A DNA stretch of 15,137 nt from Ochromonadaceae sp. CCMP2298 (Eukaryota; Sar; Synurophyceae; Ochromonadales; Ochromonadaceae), in assembly GCA_026770595.1 (NCBI GenBank), contig MU634149.1, positions 1-15,137 of the forward strand, read 5' to 3'. The position numbers and the translations under genes were made by a program. Positions 1 through 7,932 of the stretch are shown piece after piece (positions within the stretch are counted from its first letter, which is position 1; each line of letters starts with the position of its first letter). Below the pieces are notes generated by a model. That model made no database searches and was not told the origin of the DNA. It saw only the letters and a list, made by a program, of their open reading frames with translations.

Positions 1-368
1 TCATATATTTTATGTAAGAAAAAAAACGATGTTCTAATTAATCCCAAATTTGTATTAAATAAACTTTCGTTATAATTGCGCAAAACACGACCATTAAATA
101 AATATATATTTAGCGACTCTTCTTCGTTATATAATGTATATTTAAATCTTCTTTTTAATAATAACTTTGGATTACCGATTAATGAATCTACTGTATTAAA
201 TTTACAATATTCTAACTTTATAACTGGTGATCTTTCAATTTCCGAAGTAAAATATTTAACACGTTGACATTGTCTATAATATATATGTGTGTCGTTTAAT
301 CTCGTAATCTTATATAGAGTTTGCTTCTTTTGAAATATATGCCCTATAACATTATTATCAAATATCAT
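1..368 (-). CDS. Unknown protein, partial, runs off the left edge
   Basis: A reading frame opens at the ATG complementary to 366-368 and runs 122 codons to the window edge without a stop; I checked every codon. The gene is therefore cut by the left border and its C-terminus is missing. The predicted protein begins MIFDNNVIGHIF and is rich in Tyr, Arg, Lys and Asn, without an obvious membrane segment or known motif. It is divergent from the gene starting at 475, and the ~106 bp between them are AT-rich with TATA-like runs, as before the other viral genes. The plus-strand frame over the same stretch has only a TTG start and looks like its shadow. I do not recognise the family. That it is coding rests on frame length in very AT-rich DNA and on the divergent promoter layout. 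Confidence 0.65.
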   Translation of the reverse strand, partial: MIFDNNVIGHIFQKKQTLYKITRLNDTHIYYRQCQRVKYFTSEIERSPVIKLEYCKFNTVDSLIGNPKLLLKRRFKYTLYNEEESLNIYLFNGRVLRNYNESLFNTNLGLIRTSFFFLHKIY

Positions 369-474
369 TATTATAATATTTAATAAAGAAAAAAATATAC
401 TATATAAATAAATAATTAAATTTCATCAATTCAGTGAATTTCCAAAAATTAATATATATTTGTTATATTATATA
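369..474. promoter_or_regulatory. Divergent promoter region between two unknown genes
   Basis: Non-coding AT-rich spacer separating the start codons at 368 (minus) and 475 (plus). It contains TATA-like stretches on both sides (around 398-412 and 451-474). Function is inferred from position and composition only. Confidence 0.4.
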
Positions 475-903
475 ATGAACTCAGAAATCTTTGACCAAGA
501 TAAAGAAATCACATGCGACAGTATTATAATAACTACAACTACTACTCAAATATTTAATTTAGATAGCTATCATGATGAACTTCGGCGTAGTTACGCGCAC
601 AATATGGAGGACGATGAAGAAAGACACGCAAGATATAATGATTTTGATTCTTTTTGTGTTTATGATTCGGATTGCGCATTGTTAAAATTAAGAAATGGCA
701 AATTTGCACAAGTTGATGTCAGACATGATAAAAAACACACACATAATATTTCTCATGCTGTATTAGTAAAATGCTCAAAAGACGGTAAAAAAGAATACGG
801 CGAACCATTTGAAGGTTTTAATGAAGTAGGGTCTAAAATGGAAAGCAAATCATTAAATCCAATATGGAAACCCGTTTTCACTTTACCACCTATTGGCGAA
901 TAA
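475..903 (+). CDS. Unknown 142-aa protein
   Basis: The frame extends upstream to a TTG at 460, but the first ATG at 475 follows a TATATTATATA run directly, as in other genes here, so I take 475 as the start. The protein (MNSEIFDQDKEIT...) has a Thr run (ITTTTTQ), a charged segment rich in Asp, Glu, His and Arg in the middle, and a C-terminus rich in Gly and Pro that ends PPIGE. There is no signal peptide, membrane helix or motif I can name. It ends in TAA three bases before the stop of the convergent gene at 907-1143. I cannot assign a function; real coding is supported by length, the ATG context and tight packing. Confidence 0.65.
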   Translation: MNSEIFDQDKEITCDSIIITTTTTQIFNLDSYHDELRRSYAHNMEDDEERHARYNDFDSFCVYDSDCALLKLRNGKFAQVDVRHDKKHTHNISHAVLVKCSKDGKKEYGEPFEGFNEVGSKMESKSLNPIWKPVFTLPPIGE

Positions 904-906
904 ATA

Positions 907-1143
907 TTACATATCCCTTATAAATTCTTGTATTTGCTGATCAAAAAAACTTAATGCTCTTTCTCCATGATCAGCCGATTTTAAACTATTTGCAAATACC
1001 AAATAAGTATTAAGTGTTTTTTGGAATTTGAATATTTTTGTGATTTTGTCTTGCTTATCTGCAAACGTTATATGCCGATCAAAATACACCTTGCGGATAT
1101 ATCTAATTATTATGGTATTTAGTTTATCTTCCATGATTGACAT
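907..1143 (-). CDS. Small unknown protein, probably helical (78 aa)
   Basis: Starts at ATG 1143 behind a run of A residues and a TATA-like spacer (1144-1200); stop is TAA. Composition suggests mostly alpha helix with alternating Lys/Phe/Ile and no Cys clusters or membrane span. The second Met (codon 4) could also start it. It lies immediately downstream of the 312-aa gene on the same strand, 75 bp away, and nearly touches the convergent 475-903 gene. No family recognised; in this context a minor virion or regulatory protein is possible but unproven. Confidence 0.55.
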   Translation of the reverse strand: MSIMEDKLNTIIIRYIRKVYFDRHITFADKQDKITKIFKFQKTLNTYLVFANSLKSADHGERALSFFDQQIQEFIRDM

Positions 1144-1218
1144 TTTTTTTTTATATAATATAATAATATATATTTTATTGTATTCTATATAATAATTTTT
1201 TTTTCGTCTCCCTTTTTT

Positions 1219-2157
1219 TTAATAATGCGGGACTGCAAAAGATCCGCCTACTTTTTTGTGAGAGCGGACATAGGCCATTCGGTCACTATTAGACATACCT
1301 TGAGTAAATGAATGCGATAATCTTGCTCCACCAAGACCGTAACCAGCATCAGCAACATGAATTCCGGCCCCGTGAATTGCGTCTCTATTATTGTTATTAA
1401 TAACATCACTAACTACATTATTTGCGTATTCTGTCAACTGTTTGGTTTTTTTGATAGCAAAATTTTTAACCTGGGGCGAATTTATGGTTTTGTCTACGCC
1501 TCTACTAATCGTTTTTGTAGCTTTGTTCACCGTATTCTTAATACCTTTTGCTATTGATTTAAAGCCCGCGCCTTCAATTTCTGCAACGGTTTCATTTTGA
1601 GGCATAATATAATTTTTTATTTCACTGTCCATAGTATCCGTCAATTGCTTGCTCTTTTTCAGTGCGTAATTTTTAACTTTTTTACTGTTCACAGTCTTGT
1701 CAATGTGTGTTTGGGCTATAGCCTTTGTTTTTTTCATTAATGATTTAAATCCAGCTCCATGTATCTGACTAGCGACAATTTCTCCAGCTATTCCGCCAAC
1801 GGGTCCACCTAACATTGCTCCAGCGATAGGTAAACCCACTTTTGCGATTGATTTAGCGACTTTCACCGATGTTTTTTTAATTGATTTCCCTACATCAGAT
1901 GCTACTTTTCCTGCTTTCTGAAACATATGCTTAATAGACCCGCCTTCATGGTGAATGTCTTCTAGATGGTCTTGTTTCAGTATATACCCTTTGCCCGCAA
2001 CTATATTTTTGATGTAGCGATTGTAATCTTTTAGTTTCTTAAAATGCAAATCAACCTTCTCCTCTCCTAAATGTGTAATTTTACTGGAGCCTGTCTTTAA
2101 AAACGACTTAAGCTTGTTTAAATTAAATTTTCCCGGTGCAATTAAAGGATTTTTCAT
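1219..2157 (-). CDS. Basic Gly-rich minor virion/core-like protein with repeated protease sites
   Basis: 312 aa, ATG at 2157, TAA stop. The N-terminal ~75 residues are charged. Residues ~75-130 are Lys-rich and amphipathic and lead into a Gly/Ala hydrophobic stretch (LPIAGAMLGGPVGGIAG, 109-125). Two related basic repeats follow, each beginning GAGFKS (136 and 198) and containing KN(Y/F)A(L/I)KK(S/T)KQLT. The tail from 265 is rich in Gly, His and Ser. The motif I-x-G-A-G occurs three times (132-136, 194-198, 261-265). Each copy fits the adenovirus protease consensus (M/I/L)xGx|G, and M-L-G-G (115-118) fits the second form (M/I/L)xGG|x. Adenoviruses have small basic, membrane-active or DNA-binding precursors (pVI, pVII, pX) cleaved by such a protease, and this element encodes one at 8392-8871. 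I infer a precursor cleaved in the particle; homology to any one adenovirus protein is not shown. Confidence 0.7.
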   Translation of the reverse strand: MKNPLIAPGKFNLNKLKSFLKTGSSKITHLGEEKVDLHFKKLKDYNRYIKNIVAGKGYILKQDHLEDIHHEGGSIKHMFQKAGKVASDVGKSIKKTSVKVAKSIAKVGLPIAGAMLGGPVGGIAGEIVASQIHGAGFKSLMKKTKAIAQTHIDKTVNSKKVKNYALKKSKQLTDTMDSEIKNYIMPQNETVAEIEGAGFKSIAKGIKNTVNKATKTISRGVDKTINSPQVKNFAIKKTKQLTEYANNVVSDVINNNNRDAIHGAGIHVADAGYGLGGARLSHSFTQGMSNSDRMAYVRSHKKVGGSFAVPHY

Positions 2158-2215
2158 TGTGTGTATATAATATTAAGTATATATAAAAAAATAAATAAAA
2201 TTTAATTAAAAATCG

Positions 2216-2233
2216 TTATTATTATAATAATAA
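2216..2233. repeat. 18-bp perfect AT palindrome
   Basis: TTATTATTATAATAATAA reads the same on both strands. It lies in the spacer between the 123-aa gene and the 312-aa gene and could fold at a transcript 3' end. It could equally be only a trinucleotide microsatellite. Confidence 0.35.
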
Positions 2234-2314
2234 TAATACGATGATTATGATCTTTGGACTCATGTTAGCCAATTGTAAAATATATAGTGCCATTATCTGA
2301 TTCACAGAAAGCAT
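2222..2314 (-). CDS. Possible 30-aa hydrophobic-tail peptide
   Basis: A short frame in the 216-bp spacer between the 312-aa and 123-aa genes: ATG at 2314, TAA at 2222-2224. The peptide ends in an aliphatic tail (KIIIIVLLLL) encoded partly by a (TAA)n-type repeat, which would make a single short membrane segment. There is no TATA-like run right before the ATG, unlike the other genes. It may be chance; I list it because the spacer is longer than others in this compact element. Confidence 0.2.
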   Translation of the reverse strand: MLSVNQIMALYILQLANMSPKIIIIVLLLL

Positions 2315-2373
2315 ATTTATGGGTAAAGGGCAGTAATTAAATGCAATGTTGTTAACAAGTGCATAGACCCTAT

Positions 2374-2745
2374 TTATAAAAAATTTGATGCAAAGGATTT
2401 AGCTTTATGTAGTATGCTGATAAATCTTTTCTTTACTAACTTGTTTTCAAATACAAAAACTAATTGTTTCTCTACGAATGTAATTTCCTCATCATTGAGC
2501 GAAAATACATTGACCATGACTTGTAGGATGATTTCTTTCTTGTCAATGGATTTCTTTTGATTATATGTAAGCGTGCTGTCTTCTTGTATCACTTTATCCA
2601 CCAATCTCAGACACGAAATTAATACCTCTGGATTGAGCTTGAGCGATTGATAATTGGCGATCTCCTTTAGTTGGCAAATTATTTTGTTAATGAGTCCGAA
2701 GACTAATGTATGACTGGCGAATGAGTTTTTCAAAGTCAATGACAT
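2374..2745 (-). CDS. Unknown 123-aa helical protein
   Basis: ATG at 2745, preceded by AAAAA and a TATATATAT run (2746-2760); TAA stop. The protein appears all-helical: an N-terminal segment of Leu/Ile heptad-like spacing (residues ~12-50), a charged middle with SIDKKEIILQVMVNVF, and a basic C-terminus ending ASNFL. There is no membrane span long enough to call. Small helical proteins with a KK-x-hydrophobic pattern of this sort recur in giant viruses and related elements, but this is a general impression and not a family assignment. It sits between the 552-aa and 312-aa genes on the same strand with short spacers, so it is probably expressed with the morphogenesis set. Confidence 0.6.
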   Translation of the reverse strand: MSLTLKNSFASHTLVFGLINKIICQLKEIANYQSLKLNPEVLISCLRLVDKVIQEDSTLTYNQKKSIDKKEIILQVMVNVFSLNDEEITFVEKQLVFVFENKLVKKRFISILHKAKSFASNFL

Positions 2746-2811
2746 TTTTTAATATATATACTAGGAATAGAGATTTATTTTTTCTATAATATTTTTTTAA
2801 TTTAAATATAT

Positions 2812-4470
2812 TTATATTCCCATGTCTTGAATAATCTGGCCAAAGTTCTGCCGTGAAATTTTTCCGGTCTGAACTGCATGTTGAAGATACGCCCGTGCTT
2901 CCATTTTAAGATTTGCAGAATTATTTCCGGACATCAATTCCCCTCTAATGATTTCAAACCGATCGTTAAAGCTGTTGTCGTCATCTACGTCGTTTTCGTA
3001 GCCGATATAGGGACACACGATGCGGAATAAATTTTTTTCTATATTAGATAATTTTTGATACAATTTAGGACTTGCGCCTTTACCTTGCAACATATCAATG
3101 AGTAAATCTTTCATTTTACTGGATATAACTTGCTGTTTGATTGATCCTATTAAGTGCCGATTTCTGCGATACCGGATATCCAGAATAGAAGCATTTAATT
3201 TTTTAGCGTCCAATATATATTTATCGTTTACAACAATATGATGTTCCTTATGAGGTGGATATGTTATTCCGGACCCGGTTGTGACTGGTGCAGATCGTGT
3301 TCTAATGTTTGATTTTGTTGAAAATATAGAAAAATCAATCGGATTAGCTTGGCGGAATGCATCTAGCTCTTGTAATCTTTTTAATACTTCATCGCTTGCG
3401 GGCTCGTAGCGATTGTAATAAGTTAAAACTTGTTGCGCGTATTTATCTAATAATATCGATAAATAAAGTGGTTCAAATCTTCCCATATTTGTATCAATTG
3501 GTTTCTTTGATTCATATGATTTTATTTGACTGTTAAAATATTGTATATATTGCTTATTAAGTAGCGGGCCAGTAGGTCCTTTAAATTTAGGCATACTAGT
3601 TACGAATTCATCAAAGCATTCCTCAAAATTTTCACTTGATCTATCTTGATAAGCCCATGCTATTATACGCTCTCTAACCGTGGTGAGATTAAAAATTTTA
3701 TCGTATACTGTTGAATTTTCTGTAATAAATTTTTGTCTTAATTCGTCAACTTGTTGCGTTAACGAGGGACCTTTCGGCGAGCCAGATGACGAACTAGATG
3801 ATGAACTAGATGATGATGAAACATTACCAGGAGAAAAAGGAGTAGTAAATGGAGCTGGTGGTAAATTTGAAGCAGAAGGACCGGATCCTGATGATGAAGG
3901 ACCGGAACCTGGTGGAGGTGGAGAACCTGACGGAGTAGAACCAAACGAAGAAGAATTAGGAGAATTGGAAGGCGTTGGCGGTGTCTGGCTCTTTTTATAT
4001 TGATCGAAAAAATTATTTACATTGGAGCTCATTAACATTTGCTGATCTTTGGCCGAGATTTCACGCGCTATTTCTTCAAGAAACACAATGACTTTATTTA
4101 GTGTTAGACCCGGTCGTTTTGTGAGAGTGGTTAATTTTGGAGCAACGTTAAACTCCCATTGCTCTAGTAATAAATTTTTTGCACCGTCGTTTAATCGTTT
4201 ATCACTACAAATTTTATCTAAATTGGATTCGGTGGTTATATACGATGATAATTTATATTTAAAATCTTCTTTGGTAGTAGGAGCTCGGACAGCATTAGGT
4301 GTATCTTTTGTTTCATCTCCTATTATATCAAATGTTTCATTTCCTTCGATAGGCGTGGCATTATCGGGAAGCGTATCAAAATGCTTTTTTAATTTATTTA
4401 AATTATCTTGGTTTAAATTATTTTTATTCTTAAGGTATGTTTTATAATCAAATCCTTGGTTTTTCCTCAT
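2812..4470 (-). CDS. Unknown 552-aa protein with Ser/Pro linker, probable virion protein
   Basis: The frame extends to an ATG at 4494, but the first eight codons there are TATA-box-like sequence. The ATG at 4470, right after TATATATATA, is the better start. The N-terminal domain (~1-160) is charged and mainly helical. A low-complexity linker of Ser, Pro and Gly (~161-236, including 12 or more Ser in a row) joins it to a C-terminal domain (~237-552) ending ISRQNFGQIIQDMGI. The C-terminal pattern (GELMSGNNS, then helices, then a GKIS-type turn) recalls a conserved unknown protein of polintons and polinton-like viruses; this is from memory and weak. L-Q-G-K|G near residues 461-465 fits the adenovirus-type protease consensus. 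The gene shares a divergent promoter with the penton gene. I infer a structural role from position only. Confidence 0.65.
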   Translation of the reverse strand: MRKNQGFDYKTYLKNKNNLNQDNLNKLKKHFDTLPDNATPIEGNETFDIIGDETKDTPNAVRAPTTKEDFKYKLSSYITTESNLDKICSDKRLNDGAKNLLLEQWEFNVAPKLTTLTKRPGLTLNKVIVFLEEIAREISAKDQQMLMSSNVNNFFDQYKKSQTPPTPSNSPNSSSFGSTPSGSPPPPGSGPSSSGSGPSASNLPPAPFTTPFSPGNVSSSSSSSSSSSSGSPKGPSLTQQVDELRQKFITENSTVYDKIFNLTTVRERIIAWAYQDRSSENFEECFDEFVTSMPKFKGPTGPLLNKQYIQYFNSQIKSYESKKPIDTNMGRFEPLYLSILLDKYAQQVLTYYNRYEPASDEVLKRLQELDAFRQANPIDFSIFSTKSNIRTRSAPVTTGSGITYPPHKEHHIVVNDKYILDAKKLNASILDIRYRRNRHLIGSIKQQVISSKMKDLLIDMLQGKGASPKLYQKLSNIEKNLFRIVCPYIGYENDVDDDNSFNDRFEIIRGELMSGNNSANLKMEARAYLQHAVQTGKISRQNFGQIIQDMGI

Positions 4471-4593
4471 TATATATATATACTTGTAATACATAAAAAA
4501 AATGGAAATTCAATGAATATTTTATATATATATAATTAAATTAAATTAATTAATATTTATAATTATATATTTCTATTTTATATATATAAAAAA
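4471..4593. promoter_or_regulatory. Divergent promoter between the 552-aa gene and the penton gene
   Basis: Spacer of 123 bp, nearly all A and T. TATATATATA lies directly before the minus-strand ATG (4470), and TATATATAAAAAA directly before the plus-strand ATG (4594). Such near-ATG TATA-like runs precede most genes here, which implies very short 5' leaders. Confidence 0.45.
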
Positions 4594-5589
4594 ATGGTTT
4601 CCGAAAAGAAAGAAGTCACGGAATTTTGACCTATTATTTTATCTACTAATAATTGGATACCGGGGACCAATAGATACAGATACAATTTTGCCCAGCCTTT
4701 AGATTTGCGTAAGTCTGATGCATCTATATCGTTATTTCAATATAGCGTTTTTAACAGCACCTTTAACATTTCCGAATCACTAAATAATAATAAATTTACC
4801 ATTAGTTGGCCTCAGCTAATAAATAGGGGAACGTCAAAAGATGTAACGGTTAAAGGAAGCGGTAATAATATAGTTGGGACGATTGATGTAACGATAGATA
4901 ACGGTTATTACTCAATAGAAGAATTAAATGTATATCTTCAATTTGTTTGTCTGAAATATCGTCTTTATCTACAGGCTTCAAATAATGCTAGCAAGATTAT
5001 GTATTTTCTCAGTTTCAGCGAGAATGCAATTCGATATGCAAGTCAACTAAATGTCAATTATTTACCGACGAATCTAAATCAGATTACGAGCGATGTTTAT
5101 GTATTACCGAAAGATTTAGCAACTAGTAGCGTTTCATGGACTCTTCCAACCGTTCGTAAATATCCAACGATTGCATTAAGTCCCGGATTAATGAAAATTT
5201 TCGGATTTAGAGAAAACGGAACATTCCCAGAAGGCGCGAATTTTGATTCATTAGTGACAGCGCCATTAACACCGCTTCAAAATCTTATTTATTTGAGTGA
5301 TTCTACGCCTATATTAAGCCCGGTCTTTGCATATCTCTTAACTTGCAACGTGATCTCATCTAAATTATCGCAAGTTCCGGACATCTTTTTTCAGATCCCA
5401 TTAAATAAACCTTATGGCGCCATGTTAAACGAAACAATTTCGGCCGGCGCTTATCTGACATGTCTTAAAAGTATTTATACGTTCATTGAAATAACTGTTT
5501 TAGACCAGAACTTTCAGACACTTCTATTAAATGACCCGGAATTTACAGCAAGCATGGTGATTAAGCTAACCACTGAAATAGATGTTTAA
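4594..5589 (+). CDS. Penton-like capsid protein gene with in-frame TGA at codon 12
   Basis: Probable single jelly-roll penton protein that fills the capsid vertices. Evidence: position just upstream of the major capsid gene, a ~330-codon length, a beta-rich sequence, and the NGYYSIEELNVYLQF motif (codons ~103-117), whose G-Y-x4-L-N-x-(Y/F/I) pattern I associate with vertex proteins of this virus group. The ATG at 4594 has the typical context TATATATAAAAAA, but codon 12 (4627-4629) is TGA, followed by CCT. The same frame then runs open to TAA at 5587-5589. From the TGA to 4705 there is no ATG, and the first downstream in-frame ATG lies well inside the jelly-roll, so the full protein needs readthrough, a non-AUG start, or the gene is broken. 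Trp is TGG three times in this gene, so TGA is not simply Trp. A sequencing substitution is also possible. Confidence 0.75.
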
Positions 5590-5647
5590 TTTTTTAAATA
5601 CATATATAAATGAAAAAAAATTATCTTTTTTATATATTATATAAATC

Positions 5648-5938
5648 ATGGTTAAAATTTCTACTTCAGGAAAAGGCAAAGTAATGTTAAATGAATCCGT
5701 TCTCGTAAAAAAACCAAAAGGCGAAGACGATGACAGGGATATAAATAATGCTCAGGTTTCTGGAATCCAGTTTCAGAAATTTAATAAAGACATTGTGCCG
5801 GCTTCTCCCTTTATGGCTAAAGAACGCCTTAAGCCTGCCGGAATAAATACTACAGTTGGTGGCTCTTTAATGGGCGGTCTTCAATTTGGCGGACGACTTG
5901 GTAAAGATAAAGAAAAAAATATTAAATATAGATTATAG
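5648..5938 (+). CDS. Small basic Gly-rich protein between penton and MCP (96 aa)
   Basis: ATG at 5648 after TATATTATATAAATC; stop TAG. The protein is basic with a mixed-charge patch (KKPKGEDDDRD, ~21-31), and its C-terminal third is rich in Gly (VGGSLMGGLQFGGRLGK, 70-86). L-M-G-G|L (74-78) matches the adenovirus-type protease consensus (M/I/L)xGG|x. It lies in a tight plus-strand run, 58 bp after the penton stop and 67 bp before the major capsid ATG, which suggests co-expression and a minor capsid or cement role. I cannot name a family. Confidence 0.65.
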   Translation: MVKISTSGKGKVMLNESVLVKKPKGEDDDRDINNAQVSGIQFQKFNKDIVPASPFMAKERLKPAGINTTVGGSLMGGLQFGGRLGKDKEKNIKYRL

Positions 5939-6005
5939 AATTAAAATTAATTAAAATTTAAATTTTGAAAATTTATTATATATCCTTAATATATAATACA
6001 AAAAA
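5939..6005 (+). promoter_or_regulatory. Likely MCP promoter/leader
   Basis: 67-bp AT-only-like spacer before the major capsid gene with TTATTATATAT and AATATATAATA runs, ending in ACAAAAAA just before the ATG. It matches the near-ATG TATA-like layout of the other genes. Confidence 0.4.
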
Positions 6006-7859
6006 ATGTCTACAAACGAATTAATTGACTTCAACTTTGATATGGATGCTACGCCTCCAGATAACAAATTTGCCTCTAGTGATATGCAATATGTGCAGAT
6101 GAATGACGTGAATTTAAATAATTATAGTAATGGGTGGGTTACTTTCTCTAATACTACATTAGTCGGCTCTAGTGTAGATAAATACTTCGACTACAGTGGT
6201 GCTTATGCAGTTATTCCATATGGCGTAGTAGTAAGTCTAGAAGATACAGAATCAAGTTTTGGGTCTTTTACTCCTGCTGTTCCCGGAGTCGGACAAATCG
6301 CAGCCATTCCGCAATTTTGGACTTTATTCGACCAGAATGCCATGTGCATAGCGCCTAAAGGGAATGCCCATCTTATAGACTTGATTCAAATTAAATGTGG
6401 TGGTCAGTCTATAAATAGATCATCTAATTACAATAATTTTATGATGAATGAAAACATGAAAAAATACAGCGGTGAGGAAATGATTCTTAAGGGTGATATC
6501 ATGAATACGGATTTCGATAGCGCCGATTCTTATAGACTTGATCCAATTGTTTCCGAAACGAATAATAATTTAGTTGCATCAACCAATTTTATGAAGGGAT
6601 TAAATCCTACATCGTTTAGAAATGAAGCGCATCTAAAGCGCATTGCTAGGTCTAATTATAATATTTCTGATAACGAAAGTATTTTTCGGACCACAGCAAC
6701 CAGCGTATTTACTGACAACGCACTAGCAAATTCGTTTAGCACTGGTTTAATTGGAGCCAAGCAAGTTAACGGAGACCCCGTAAGTATGACAACGAAAAAA
6801 TCTCCGCTTCGTATAACTAGCTTAATTTTCCAGTATGTGGCAATTATCCCACTTTCGGAGATTCATGATTTTTATCGAAATTTACCGTCTATCCAAAATT
6901 CTCAAGGTTTCGAATTACGAATGCAATTGAATGTAGCTAGCAATAATTCGTGGCGGGTAAATTATGCCGGAGGAGCAGATCAACAGCCTTATCCCGTTAC
7001 AGGTGTAGTCTCTAATCAGGGTGTTGGCAATACCTGTCCGTTCCTGTTAAGTAGAGCAACATGTGTTAAAGGAACTGCATTAGATACAGCGCAAGGTAGC
7101 GGGCTGGTTATTTGGGCTGGAGATAATCCAGTCTCATTAAGCATTAATTCATTCATTGGCTATTGTGGCATAAATGTTCCCAATCTCTCAAATAAAACCC
7201 TCGCTCCAAGCGGTTATCCTTGCCGCTTATTCATTCCTCAAATCACCTATACATCGGAATACTCAAATAGAATTATAGCTAATCCTATAGCTCAGGTTAA
7301 CTATATGGATTATTTCGTTGATAAGGTTGACGGAATAACGAGTAAAGACGGAACTTCTAGTGTAAGCAGACAGCTAAATGTGCAGTTGTCTTGCGTTAGA
7401 AATATCTATATAATACCGTTCTTCAGTCAAACTACGACCGCATCGTGTCCTGTAGTGTATCAATCACCTTTATCATCCGCGCCCGTCACCTGTAGCCTTT
7501 GCCGACTTTCGCAATTCCAGCTTTTAATAGGAGGAGTCAACATCTATGCCAGTGCGCAAAATACTACATTTGAGTATTATAAAAACAACGTTCTTCCATT
7601 ACTGGGAAAAATTAACGCAAATTCGTATAAGTCGCCTTTTATGACTGGACAAATTACCAAATCTATGTTTGAAAAATGCTATAATGTATACACGGTGGAC
7701 ATGCAGAAGGTCCAGGATGAAATCCAAGACCGTCAGCTAAAGTCTTTCCAGTTTTCGTTTAAAATTGATACAAAAGCAACTTACGACTTTGTCATTATTA
7801 TGCAGTATGAAAATTCTACAAGTGTTGACAGAGTTGCCGGAATATTAGCGCCAAATTAA
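6006..7859 (+). CDS. MCP: Major capsid protein, double jelly-roll (hexon-like)
   Basis: 617 aa, ATG at 6006 in an AAAAAA context, stop TAA. The protein would form the pseudo-hexagonal trimers of the icosahedral shell. It has the length and beta-rich, low-charge composition of double jelly-roll capsid proteins. Two landmarks fit the polinton-like virus group: the first-barrel segment HLIDLIQIKCGGQSI (122-136) and the between-barrel segment IPLSEIHDFYRNLP (281-294), which resembles the I-x-L-x-D/E-x-HDF(F/Y) region usual in these capsids. It follows the penton and the 96-aa gene on the same strand. Every Trp I inspected is TGG. Assignment to the double jelly-roll fold is secure; the exact subgroup needs a profile search. 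A single L-I-G-G|V protease-like match in it is probably chance. Confidence 0.92.
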   Translation: MSTNELIDFNFDMDATPPDNKFASSDMQYVQMNDVNLNNYSNGWVTFSNTTLVGSSVDKYFDYSGAYAVIPYGVVVSLEDTESSFGSFTPAVPGVGQIAAIPQFWTLFDQNAMCIAPKGNAHLIDLIQIKCGGQSINRSSNYNNFMMNENMKKYSGEEMILKGDIMNTDFDSADSYRLDPIVSETNNNLVASTNFMKGLNPTSFRNEAHLKRIARSNYNISDNESIFRTTATSVFTDNALANSFSTGLIGAKQVNGDPVSMTTKKSPLRITSLIFQYVAIIPLSEIHDFYRNLPSIQNSQGFELRMQLNVASNNSWRVNYAGGADQQPYPVTGVVSNQGVGNTCPFLLSRATCVKGTALDTAQGSGLVIWAGDNPVSLSINSFIGYCGINVPNLSNKTLAPSGYPCRLFIPQITYTSEYSNRIIANPIAQVNYMDYFVDKVDGITSKDGTSSVSRQLNVQLSCVRNIYIIPFFSQTTTASCPVVYQSPLSSAPVTCSLCRLSQFQLLIGGVNIYASAQNTTFEYYKNNVLPLLGKINANSYKSPFMTGQITKSMFEKCYNVYTVDMQKVQDEIQDRQLKSFQFSFKIDTKATYDFVIIMQYENSTSVDRVAGILAPN

Positions 7860-7870
7860 GTAAAAAAATA

Positions 7871-7903
7871 AATAGAATAAAAACAATTAATTTTTATTTT
7901 ATT
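7871..7903. terminator. Hairpin at the convergent 3' ends of MCP and a minus-strand gene
   Basis: Two 13-bp arms (7871-7883 and 7891-7903) pair with one G-T wobble around a 7-base loop. AATAAA-type signals are inside and around it on both strands. It sits 11 bases after the MCP stop and ~30 before the stop of the opposing gene. Mimivirus-like viruses and virophages use such palindromes for transcript 3'-end formation; the same use here is inferred. Confidence 0.5.
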
Positions 7904-7932
7904 AAGATATATTTTATTTATTGATTCTTTTT

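Noticed and set aside
76-267. 63-codon plus-strand frame at the left end
   Set aside because: Only a TTG start, no promoter-like context, and it lies fully over the longer open minus-strand frame 1-368.
1357-1600. Two plus-strand frames of 66 and 69 codons
   Set aside because: Antisense shadows of the Lys/Gly-rich 312-aa gene; hydrophobic composition arises from the complementary codons.
3680-4447. Antisense frames over the 552-aa gene, including an acidic Glu/Asp/Gly-rich one
   Set aside because: They mirror the Ser/Pro/Gly linker codons on the other strand and have no promoter or conserved motif.
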